9,789 nt of DNA from assembly GCA_023511325.1 (NCBI GenBank), contig JAIMBU010000049.1, positions 1 through 9,789 on the forward strand, given 5' to 3'. How positions within the stretch are numbered: position 1 is the stretch's first letter; each line of letters begins with the position of its first letter. The stretch comes from Gorillibacterium sp. Lineage in GTDB: Bacteria; Bacillota; Bacilli; Paenibacillales; NBRC-103111. The notes beneath the pieces were generated by a model. That model was given only the letters and a program-made list of their open reading frames with translations. It had not been told where the DNA came from and made no database searches. Positions 1-6,198 of this stretch are shown in pieces. The translations under genes and the position numbers were made by a program.

Positions 1-531
1 GTTTACATACGCAGAGACTATTGAGGCTCCACTCGCTGAACCAGTAATCATAAAGCTCTCCAACTGCGACTGGGGCATGATTCGGTTGTTCTCAAATATC
101 TCGCTATCTAGACGCAGATCGGTAATGTTCGTTACCGGGGTAAAATCTACAGTAACAGGTGTTGATAAAATTGTATTGGTCTCTCCTACCACTACTGTAA
201 TGCGGTTTCGACCTTCGGTAAGATCAACATCGGTGAAGGTAACCTCATATTCCCCCGTCTTTTGTGCTGCCTTGGTCTTGATGATTCCCGTGTCCTGATT
301 AGTGGTCAGGTTTTCTACTCTATAGTACATTTCGGTGAGCCGCGTCATATTATCAGAGGATACCGTGACCACGATATTAATGGGAGATTTGGTTAACGTG
401 TCTCCTGCCACCGGACTAACAATTGTTATAGGTGTAGCCGCTGAAACCTCGACCGGCATAGTCGGTAGGAACCCAGCGATCAGTGCAATGATCAGCATGG
501 TACCCATCCATTTGCGAAAAGGAATCTTCAA
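1..531 (-). CDS. Secreted Ig-like domain protein, 5' part only
   Basis: This is the first 177 codons of a gene that runs off the left edge of the window. I chose the TTG at 531-529 because an ideal ribosome binding site, AAGGAGG (546-540), lies 8 nt upstream. The product begins with a typical Sec signal peptide: a short basic start (MKIPFRKW), a hydrophobic core around residues 10-24 and a likely cleavage after V-S-A near residue 31. The rest is beta-rich and Thr/Val-rich (for example TPITIVSPVAG and the later NRITVVVGETN), which fits bacterial Ig-like or cadherin-like extracellular repeats. It should be exported and sit at the cell surface. Its position next to SCWP genes suggests an S-layer or SLH-anchored protein, but no SLH domain lies in the visible part, so that is inference. 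It has its own leader, separated from the tagO-like gene by a terminator. Confidence 0.75.
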   Translation of the reverse strand, partial: MKIPFRKWMGTMLIIALIAGFLPTMPVEVSAATPITIVSPVAGDTLTKSPINIVVTVSSDNMTRLTEMYYRVENLTTNQDTGIIKTKAAQKTGEYEVTFTDVDLTEGRNRITVVVGETNTILSTPVTVDFTPVTNITDLRLDSEIFENNRIMPQSQLESFMITGSASGASIVSAYVN

Positions 532-539
532 CTGTGTTG

Positions 540-546
540 CCTCCTT
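540..546 (-). promoter_or_regulatory. Ribosome binding site AAGGAGG for the secreted protein
   Basis: Full-strength AAGGAGG, 8 nt before the TTG at 531. This decides the start: the next in-frame ATG codons (codons 9 and 12) would remove the basic n-region of the signal peptide and have no such site. Confidence 0.75.
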
Positions 547-782
547 ATTGGGATTGCTTCTGTTTTTTTGGAATAAAATCGCTTTTGAACGAACCGGAAC
601 CCACACCTCTCCCCTCTTCAACTTAAACGATTCTTTCCTGACCTTGTCATATAGTTTGTTTATCGGACGAATGAGGGCTATAGTTTAGCCGCGATTTGAA
701 TTCATCCCACAATCTAGTCCGCTACTCAACTGCTCCTCCAAGGTTAACCATCACGCTGTGTCCTTGAATGCCTGCGTTTATT

Positions 783-809
783 GGTATAACACAAGAGCAC
801 TAATGACGA
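783..809 (-). promoter_or_regulatory. Possible extended -10 promoter for the secreted protein gene
   Basis: On the minus strand a TG-T-TATACC extended -10 element lies at 791-783. A weak -35-like TCGTCA is at 809-804, with a short 15-nt spacer. It sits just downstream of the preceding terminator, where a promoter is needed. The match is modest. Confidence 0.3.
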
Positions 810-828
810 TTTTCCCAAAAATGCATTC

Positions 829-859
829 AAAAAAGCGCCCTTACGTAAAGGAGCGCTTT
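829..859 (-). terminator. Rho-independent terminator of the tagO/wecA-like gene
   Basis: Inverted repeat: 859-848 pairs with 842-832 (AAAGCGC...GCGCTTT plus CCTT/AAGG, with one bulged A at 852) and a 5-nt loop. On the minus strand it runs into six U residues. It lies about 95 nt beyond the tagO-like stop codon, so it closes that unit and insulates the secreted-protein gene. Confidence 0.8.
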
Positions 860-954
860 AGTTTACTTCTATAGAACGGATAGCTAGACAAGCTGGCAAA
901 CCACTTGTACTGAAATAGGATGACTCGTTATTGAATCATAAAGGAATAAGTCAA

Positions 955-2052
955 TTATTTCGATTTACCCGCATCAATTGCTTTCTGCAGGAGATTGAGA
1001 ACGGGCTTCCGCTTGTTGAGGATACCGATAAACTCAGCGCCAATTTCCAAAGCGATCAGGATCGTAATAACCAAGACCACCGTTACCCAATTCTGTTTCT
1101 GGGTCATGAGAACAGCGCAGAGACTGAAGGCAATGGAAATTCCATAGATGATCAGGACGGTCTTCCGCATGCTAAAGCCGAGATTCATCAGTCTATGATG
1201 CAGATGACCCTTATCAGCGACTGAGATCGGTTTATTGTTCAGCTTACGACGGATGATCGCAAGCAGCGTGTCTGAGATTGGAACGCCAAGAATAAGTAGC
1301 GGAACCAAGAACGAAACAATTGTTGCTTGTTTGTAACCAAGGATCGATAGAATCGACAGCGCGTAGCCTAGGAACAGAGCACCGGAGTCACCCATGAAGA
1401 TTTTGGCTGGATGAAAGTTAAAAACAAGAAACCCAAGTGAGCTACCGATAAGAATAATGCAGAGCAGAATGACCATGGGGTTCGAGAAAGGCATCAGCAA
1501 GGCAACCACCAATAGCGTTGCGGCGGAGATACAGGATACACCAGCCGACAGCCCATCGAGCCCGTCGATCAGATTGATGGCGTTGGTTACACCAACAATC
1601 CACAGAATTGTCAGCGGTATGCTGATCCATTCATGCATGATCGGAAGGGAATTGATGCCAAACGGAATGTTAATGACATCGATCTCAAGTCCGAAGGAAA
1701 CCGCAATGATTGCAGCGCTGAGCTGACCAAGTAGCTTCAACTTGGGTGAAAGGTTAAAGCGGTCGTCAAGTGCCCCAGTAAATGCAATAACAAGACCACC
1801 AAGTATAAGACCGATTGCGATATGATCTTTATCTTGATACTGAATACCAGGCATAACGATAAAATAAGAGCAGACAAATGCTAGAAAAATGGCGAGTCCG
1901 CCGAGTAGTGGCATCGGTTTTGTATGAACGCTGCGATGATTAGGTACGGATACGGCACCCACCTTAATCGCCAGCTTAGCCATCAGCGGTGTGAGCAGGA
2001 TGGAGAGAGCGCAGGAGGCCACAAATCCGATCCCATAGATCCACCAATTCAA
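955..2052 (-). CDS. tagO: TagO/WecA-type undecaprenyl-phosphate GlcNAc-1-P transferase
   Basis: A polytopic membrane enzyme of the MraY/WecA/TagO family (365 aa, the usual length). The family transfers a sugar-1-phosphate, normally GlcNAc-1-P, from its UDP form to undecaprenyl phosphate, the first lipid-linked step of teichoic acid, SCWP or O-antigen-like polymers. Visible family motifs, numbered from the chosen start: GALDDRF with the Asp pair near 96-97, NAINLIDGLDGLS near 157-169, the FMGDSGALFLGY loop near 219-230, and the cytoplasmic His motif DKGHLHHRL near 280-288. About ten hydrophobic segments are seen. I chose the TTG at 2052 because AAGGGG (2067-2062) precedes it by 9 nt. An ATG at 2109 would add 19 hydrophilic residues untypical of the family and has only a weak GGAG. 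It is monocistronic, with its own promoter and terminators on both sides. WecA, TagO and an SCWP-specific paralogue cannot be told apart by sequence alone. Confidence 0.9.
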   Translation of the reverse strand: MNWWIYGIGFVASCALSILLTPLMAKLAIKVGAVSVPNHRSVHTKPMPLLGGLAIFLAFVCSYFIVMPGIQYQDKDHIAIGLILGGLVIAFTGALDDRFNLSPKLKLLGQLSAAIIAVSFGLEIDVINIPFGINSLPIMHEWISIPLTILWIVGVTNAINLIDGLDGLSAGVSCISAATLLVVALLMPFSNPMVILLCIILIGSSLGFLVFNFHPAKIFMGDSGALFLGYALSILSILGYKQATIVSFLVPLLILGVPISDTLLAIIRRKLNNKPISVADKGHLHHRLMNLGFSMRKTVLIIYGISIAFSLCAVLMTQKQNWVTVVLVITILIALEIGAEFIGILNKRKPVLNLLQKAIDAGKSK

Positions 2053-2061
2053 TATCTTCAA

Positions 2062-2067
2062 CCCCTT
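2062..2067 (-). promoter_or_regulatory. AAGGGG ribosome binding site of the tagO-like gene
   Basis: AAGGGG lies 9 nt before TTG 2052. It directly abuts another in-frame TTG (2061-2059), which is too close to be used. The same GGGGTTG arrangement recurs before csaB and before the DUF5693-like gene. Confidence 0.55.
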
Positions 2068-2138
2068 AAGTTTCTCTCTACATTCATGTTGGCAGTGAAT
2101 GATTTGCATTTCGCTCCAAACATAGGCACTTCTATCCT

Positions 2139-2167
2139 ACTATATATACTTACAAACAGATAGACAA
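2139..2167 (-). promoter_or_regulatory. Likely sigma-A promoter of the tagO-like gene
   Basis: On the minus strand TTGTCT (2167-2162, 4 of 6 matches to the -35 consensus), a 17-nt spacer and TATAGT (2144-2139, 5 of 6 matches to TATAAT). It lies between the upstream operon's terminator and the tagO-like start. A perfect GTCTG-AAA-CAGAC inverted repeat (2170-2182) sits just upstream of the -35 box and could be an operator. Confidence 0.6.
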
Positions 2168-2182
2168 ACGTCTGAAACAGAC

Positions 2183-2218
2183 AAAAACCCCAGCAAAAGT
2201 AGCCATTGCCGGGGTTTT
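2183..2218 (-). terminator. Terminator at the end of the fabZ-to-tagA operon
   Basis: Stem of AAAACCCC/GGGGTTTT (2184-2191 with 2211-2218), extended by GCAA/TTGC across one A-C mismatch, with a 9-nt loop. On the minus strand it is followed by five U residues. It starts about 10 nt after the tagA-like stop and separates the long operon from the tagO-like gene. Confidence 0.85.
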
Positions 2219-2228
2219 CCTTGGATTA

Positions 2229-2972
2229 TTAGCCTTTATCTTTCTCTTTTACTACTTTGAGAACAAATTTTGGTAAAGCCAGCATCCGTTTATAGCGTTT
2301 AGGTTCAGAGGCCAGCCGATAAAACCATTCGAGGCGCAGCTTAATGAATAGCTTGGGTGCTCGCTTCAGCTTCCCCGCCATGATATCAAGACTACCCCCG
2401 ACGCCCATCATCACAGGGACGCCAAGCTGCTTCTTATACCGATCAATCCATGGCTCCTGAGTATCCTGGGAACGACCAACAAAGAGCAAATCCGGTGCAG
2501 CACTTCGAATTAGCTCAACGATCTCGTCATCACGCTCTGCTGCGAAATAGCCATCGTGTACACCAACAAGCTGAATACGCGGATAACGCTCCTTAAGTCT
2601 GGCAGCGGCTGTCTTCACCGTTTCTGGTGAAGTTCCTAGCAGAAACACCTTCCATCCACGCTCTTCACCGATGCGGATTAATTCCTCCATCAGTTCGATT
2701 CCGGCTACCTTCTCAGCGACAGGCTGGCCTTTGTAACCGGAAGCCCAGACTACTCCAGCTCCATCAGGAACGATTAGCTCGGCCCTCTGCATCATGGCAT
2801 AATAGTGGGGATTCTCCAATGCATTCATCACCATGATCGGGTTGCCCGTTATCACCTGGGTGACTTTGCGCTGTTCAACTGCCTGCTCCAACAGCTTTAC
2901 CGTGTCCTGAAAGCCTAGTCTGGAAAAAGGAATGTTAAATATGGATACGGTCGATTTATTATCAAGTATCAT
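2229..2972 (-). CDS. tagA: WecG/TagA/CpsF family glycosyltransferase
   Basis: A 247-aa member of the GT26 family. TagA members transfer ManNAc onto undecaprenyl-PP-GlcNAc to make the disaccharide linkage or repeat unit; here it most likely acts in SCWP synthesis at the inner membrane face. Motifs, numbered from the chosen start: VITGNP near 41-46, VPDG with the expected catalytic-base Asp at 70, FLLGTSPETV near 110-119, and the C-terminal LRLEWFYRL...PKRYKRM segment typical of the family's membrane-associating tail. I chose ATG 2972 because AAAGGGG lies about 6 nt upstream and the start overlaps the csaB stop as ATGA; an upstream in-frame GTG (2993) lacks a good site. Two oddities: Lys88 in EKVAG, where the family usually has Arg, and SQDTQEPWI, where many members read as (A/G)LG-x-P-(R/K)QE-x-WI. 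It is the last gene of the operon. Confidence 0.88.
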   Translation of the reverse strand: MILDNKSTVSIFNIPFSRLGFQDTVKLLEQAVEQRKVTQVITGNPIMVMNALENPHYYAMMQRAELIVPDGAGVVWASGYKGQPVAEKVAGIELMEELIRIGEERGWKVFLLGTSPETVKTAAARLKERYPRIQLVGVHDGYFAAERDDEIVELIRSAAPDLLFVGRSQDTQEPWIDRYKKQLGVPVMMGVGGSLDIMAGKLKRAPKLFIKLRLEWFYRLASEPKRYKRMLALPKFVLKVVKEKDKG

Positions 2973-4150
2973 GCCATTCCCCTTTCCCGACACAGGTACT
3001 CCATAATCTGTTGAGCTGGTCGATGCGCTTCTTCTTTAAGCTGGTTAATGAGTGCCTGCTTCTCAGTCAACCATTCGCTATGGTTATCCAGTAATGCGGC
3101 GACATGTTGGGCTAAAGCCTGTGAATCAATATTTTCTGTGGAGGCGGCTGCCTTCATCTCAAGTCGATTTAAGAATTGGTCAATCTTCGGGTCATAAGAA
3201 ATCCCGGCAATCGGTACCTGCTGTGATGCAGCATAGATCAAGGAATGCAGTCGCATACCGATGATCAAGCTGCAAGCGGCTACCTGTACCAGCATCTCCT
3301 GCGGGTGATCAAGACCACTTAACACTGAGACATCTGGCGCATTCTCTGCGCTTATACCCATCAACCGCACCACCTCGCGCGAGGCTTCCACGTCTGTCGG
3401 CGGGTGAAAGGGCAGGAAGCGCACCTCCACCTGCCGCATTCGGCGCAGCTCAACCAGCGCACCAGCAATACCCGCCAGCTCGGAGTGGTTCGCGGTCCAG
3501 TAACGGACCGCGACGCCCACGATGGGCGGGTTAGGCTGTGCGGTTCCCGCCAGCGGAATAGCCTGCCCTTCAGCTAGCTGCGCTTGCGGCGCGTCTGCTT
3601 GCACGGCCCGCTCCTCGTCGAGAGGCAAGCCCATTACCGGATCGGGGACTACGTCCACGTATCCGGTGTAGCCCATGCGCCCGAGAAGCTCGGCCGATTC
3701 ACGATCCCGCACCGAAACATAGCGGCACCGGGAGAAGATCCGCCGAATCGAGCGGAAGTACATCGAACGATTCACCGGGCCGATGCCCTGCGAATAGATG
3801 AAGGTGGGCTTGCCTAACCACTGCGCCAGCCTGACAATGCCTAAATAATAAGGGATGCTCAGTTTGCCAGTTGCGTCCTGTAGCAGACTGCCGCCGCCAC
3901 TTATCAAGCCATCGCTCTTGCGGATTGCGCGCAGAATGTCAGCCGGTTTCATCCGGTGGACAGCCTGTACGCCATACATCTGCTCCGTGCGTGCGGGGTC
4001 GGCAGACAATACGATCGGCTCGATGGTAAGCCCTGCCTTGTCCCCTTCTGCACGAAGCGCCAATAAGATGGATTGCAGCACTGCTTCATCCCCACTGTTG
4101 CCAAATCCATAGTACCCTGAAAGCACTAGTCTGCAAACGGTTCGGTCCAT
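2969..4150 (-). CDS. csaB: CsaB, polysaccharide pyruvyl transferase
   Basis: This enzyme adds a pyruvate ketal (from phosphoenolpyruvate) to the secondary cell wall polysaccharide, by family knowledge on ManNAc. That modification is what SLH domains of S-layer proteins bind. The 393-aa product shows CsaB hallmarks: SGYYGFGNSGDEAVLQS near 11-27, ISGGGSLLQD near 83-92, IYSQGIGP near 118-125, VRDRES near 147-152, PDPVMGL near 169-175, GMRLHSLIYA near 298-307 and ISYDPKIDQF near 317-326. Start ATG 4150 is preceded by AAGGGG (4165-4160) at 9 nt; an in-frame TTG at 4180 is possible but unsupported. The start lies 25 nt inside the upstream membrane-protein gene, indicating translational coupling, and the stop overlaps tagA as ATGA. 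Odd point: a low-complexity Ala/Gln/Pro stretch near 177-208, between the two halves of the protein, is encoded by noticeably GC-rich DNA (about 3525-3625). Confidence 0.93.
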   Translation of the reverse strand: MDRTVCRLVLSGYYGFGNSGDEAVLQSILLALRAEGDKAGLTIEPIVLSADPARTEQMYGVQAVHRMKPADILRAIRKSDGLISGGGSLLQDATGKLSIPYYLGIVRLAQWLGKPTFIYSQGIGPVNRSMYFRSIRRIFSRCRYVSVRDRESAELLGRMGYTGYVDVVPDPVMGLPLDEERAVQADAPQAQLAEGQAIPLAGTAQPNPPIVGVAVRYWTANHSELAGIAGALVELRRMRQVEVRFLPFHPPTDVEASREVVRLMGISAENAPDVSVLSGLDHPQEMLVQVAACSLIIGMRLHSLIYAASQQVPIAGISYDPKIDQFLNRLEMKAAASTENIDSQALAQHVAALLDNHSEWLTEKQALINQLKEEAHRPAQQIMEYLCRERGMA

Positions 4151-6183
4151 TTTCTCCAACCCCTTGCAAACATATTCCAAACGAAAATCAGAATAAATCC
4201 GAAGACTGCCCCAAATAACAAGCCATAGCCTACGCGAATAGCTGAAATATAAATAGGTGTGTGCAGATGGGTAAAGGTTCCCACCATGCCCACTTGACCA
4301 ATTACACCGAGTAACATAATCCAGAGAGCACTCGGTCGACGATAGCGAACCGTCAGATAGGCACCAAGAATAAACAAGGGATGCCCAAAGAGAAATTCTT
4401 TGGTCCGGGGACGAACCTTAAGCACGTCCTCAAGAATCGTGCGGAACCGTCTTTCGAGACCAGATACCTGTCCTTCATTACCCGTGCGTGAGAGGTAATA
4501 GGTGAGCATAGCCACAAGTAGCGCTCCTGCAACGATCCACAATACCGTAATTGGAGATTCCAGTAGCTTCTTAGCCTTACGGACTTTCTCCGCATTGCCC
4601 AGACTCTCACTGAAGAATGACAGGTAGAGGGCCACGATCAGAACAGGAAGCATTCCTAACGCCTTCACTCCGATAAACTGATTCAGCAGTAGATTATAGG
4701 AAACATGGTTGAGCAGCCCAACGATAAGTACGGCACCCATAAGCGAAATCAGGGTCGTACGAATAAACAGGTTCGCTACTATGCTAACTGCTGGCAAGGT
4801 CGTATTGGTTTTGAGCCGCCGCAAGCGTTTTATCGCCATGAACATGGCAACAGAAGCTGAGCTAATGCCCGCTCCAAGCGCTAACGTCTTATCAAGCATG
4901 CCCGGCGAAAGCACGTAAAGCCCCGCCGATCCAAGTAGGCCAAGAACAAAAAGCACTAGGGACCACGTTGGCATAAAGGCCGAAAGCATGAGTGCGATCA
5001 TCGCCACACAACCTAATGCTACGAACGGCTTCAGCATATCGCGGATTGTTGATTTGTAGAAAGCGAACTTCCCAGAACTGCCTTCTCCCGTCAAATACCC
5101 TGCTTGGTGAATGCGTTCCATTACACCGTTTGGCCCTTGCAGGGATTGATATATAGGTAAGAGCGGATCGGCAACTGTAGCTGTGTCGACATTACGGTAA
5201 GGTCGTGCATTAAGGAATACCATCCGGATGTTGCGGTCCTTCACAGCCAGAACTAGTCGGTCTGACAGTTCTCTAATTCTGCTTTTCTGTTGCATCGGTG
5301 TAAGTGCCGCAGACATTTTATCCGCATCCGCTTCGGTAAAAGAATGCGCCCGCAGCACGTTATAGTTAAGCTTCTGTGCTAATGTACCAAGTCCCGCTGG
5401 TGTTTTAATCATCTCAACAGCGGCAAGAGCGATTTTGTGCTTGTCCATAAGAGCGGCAAAGTCAGCAATATGGTTACCCGTGCCTTCCCCATAGCCAGGA
5501 ACATAATTACCTTCAACGATCAGGTTATGGGTACCACTTGCCGCGTATGCAGATAGAACCCGATCCATCTGTTCCTCTACATAGGGCTGATGGCGATTGG
5601 AAATACGAGCGACTACAAGAAGCCCTTTAGCCTTCAGTGCTTCGAGGGCAATCGGATCTGGTCCAAGCGGCTTCAGTGAGGCCTCATCTGGCGCTGCCTT
5701 GATGATCAAGCCTGAACGACCCTTTAGCTTCCATACCTCCGTGGGTATATTGTAGCTTTTGAACCAGTATTCCAAGTTAGGCTGAAGTTTAGCCCGTGCA
5801 GCCTCATCAGCAAAGAGTACATAGGTAAGTGCATTGGTGGGCGCTAGCGCATCGTCCATCAGCAAGGATATTTCCTTTTGCGTGTAAATATCCAACCGTC
5901 TGGCCAGTTGAAGCTCATTTAACGTTGTTTCATAGACAGCCGCCGAGCGAATCCCTGCTTTTTGCATGGCAGCAAGCTGATCATTGACGAAGCCCTGCGG
6001 ATCGCTTTTTAAGGCACTGATTTCCAGCAGATCCCGATAGTCCATGACGAATTCGACTTTCTTGGTCGAGCGTTCGGTGTTCACCCGAGCAAGTCCGAGC
6101 GGTAACGAGGCAATCAGACCGATAATAACGAACACCCACAATATCTGCGCGGCATAGCGATTCCATTTCCAATACAACTTCAA
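4126..6183 (-). CDS. DUF5693-like polytopic membrane protein
   Basis: An uncharacterised protein of about 685 aa that I assign to the DUF5693 family from memory of its layout and operon context. Numbering below counts from a TTG at 6192. One N-terminal transmembrane segment (about 15-36) is followed by a soluble, probably extracellular domain (about 37-385), then by about eight or nine membrane segments (388-430, 434-454, 470-495, 510-528, 546-566, 600-616, 620-638, 655-676). A conserved-looking RPRTKEFLFGHP stretch (594-605) precedes the last helices. I prefer the TTG at 6183, 9 nt after GGGG, since the TTG at 6192 abuts it. The gene starts 12 nt after the mutase stop and overlaps csaB by 25 nt. 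It occupies the place of membrane partner to csaB, comparable to csaA of Bacillus anthracis, so a role in export, polymerisation or modification of the SCWP is plausible but not shown. Confidence 0.8.
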   Translation of the reverse strand: MKLYWKWNRYAAQILWVFVIIGLIASLPLGLARVNTERSTKKVEFVMDYRDLLEISALKSDPQGFVNDQLAAMQKAGIRSAAVYETTLNELQLARRLDIYTQKEISLLMDDALAPTNALTYVLFADEAARAKLQPNLEYWFKSYNIPTEVWKLKGRSGLIIKAAPDEASLKPLGPDPIALEALKAKGLLVVARISNRHQPYVEEQMDRVLSAYAASGTHNLIVEGNYVPGYGEGTGNHIADFAALMDKHKIALAAVEMIKTPAGLGTLAQKLNYNVLRAHSFTEADADKMSAALTPMQQKSRIRELSDRLVLAVKDRNIRMVFLNARPYRNVDTATVADPLLPIYQSLQGPNGVMERIHQAGYLTGEGSSGKFAFYKSTIRDMLKPFVALGCVAMIALMLSAFMPTWSLVLFVLGLLGSAGLYVLSPGMLDKTLALGAGISSASVAMFMAIKRLRRLKTNTTLPAVSIVANLFIRTTLISLMGAVLIVGLLNHVSYNLLLNQFIGVKALGMLPVLIVALYLSFFSESLGNAEKVRKAKKLLESPITVLWIVAGALLVAMLTYYLSRTGNEGQVSGLERRFRTILEDVLKVRPRTKEFLFGHPLFILGAYLTVRYRRPSALWIMLLGVIGQVGMVGTFTHLHTPIYISAIRVGYGLLFGAVFGFILIFVWNMFARGWRKWTEPFAD
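4160..4165 (-). promoter_or_regulatory. AAGGGG ribosome binding site of csaB
   Basis: AAGGGG followed by TTGGAGAAA and then ATG 4150. The spacing is 9 nt, with a second weaker GGAG at 4 nt. It lies inside the end of the upstream gene, so translation of the two is probably coupled. Confidence 0.55.
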
Positions 6184-6192
6184 CTGATCCAA

Positions 6193-6198
6193 CCCCTA
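6193..6198 (-). promoter_or_regulatory. TAGGGG ribosome binding site overlapping the mutase stop
   Basis: The TAG stop of the mutase gene is the first half of TAGGGG, followed by TTGGATCAG and then TTG 6183. The layout is the same as before tagO and csaB, with a 9-nt gap. Stop codon and binding site share bases, so translation is probably coupled. Confidence 0.45.

Larger units (their letters stand above)
532..828 (-). other. Long 5' leader of the secreted protein gene
   Basis: About 300 bases without a convincing gene, between the tagO terminator and the secreted-protein start. Read on the minus strand it holds a possible extended -10 promoter (783-791), and a 14-codon TTG mini-ORF (729-685) preceded by GGAGG at 739-735. 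A small hairpin (GGCTA/TAGCC, 676-690) sits at the end of that mini-ORF. A leader this long could carry translational or attenuation control, but I recognise no known riboswitch class. Confidence 0.4.

Noticed and set aside
77..688. Plus-strand open frames over the secreted-protein gene and its leader
   Set aside because: They lie opposite a gene with a signal peptide and ideal binding site, have no binding sites of their own and encode no recognisable domain.
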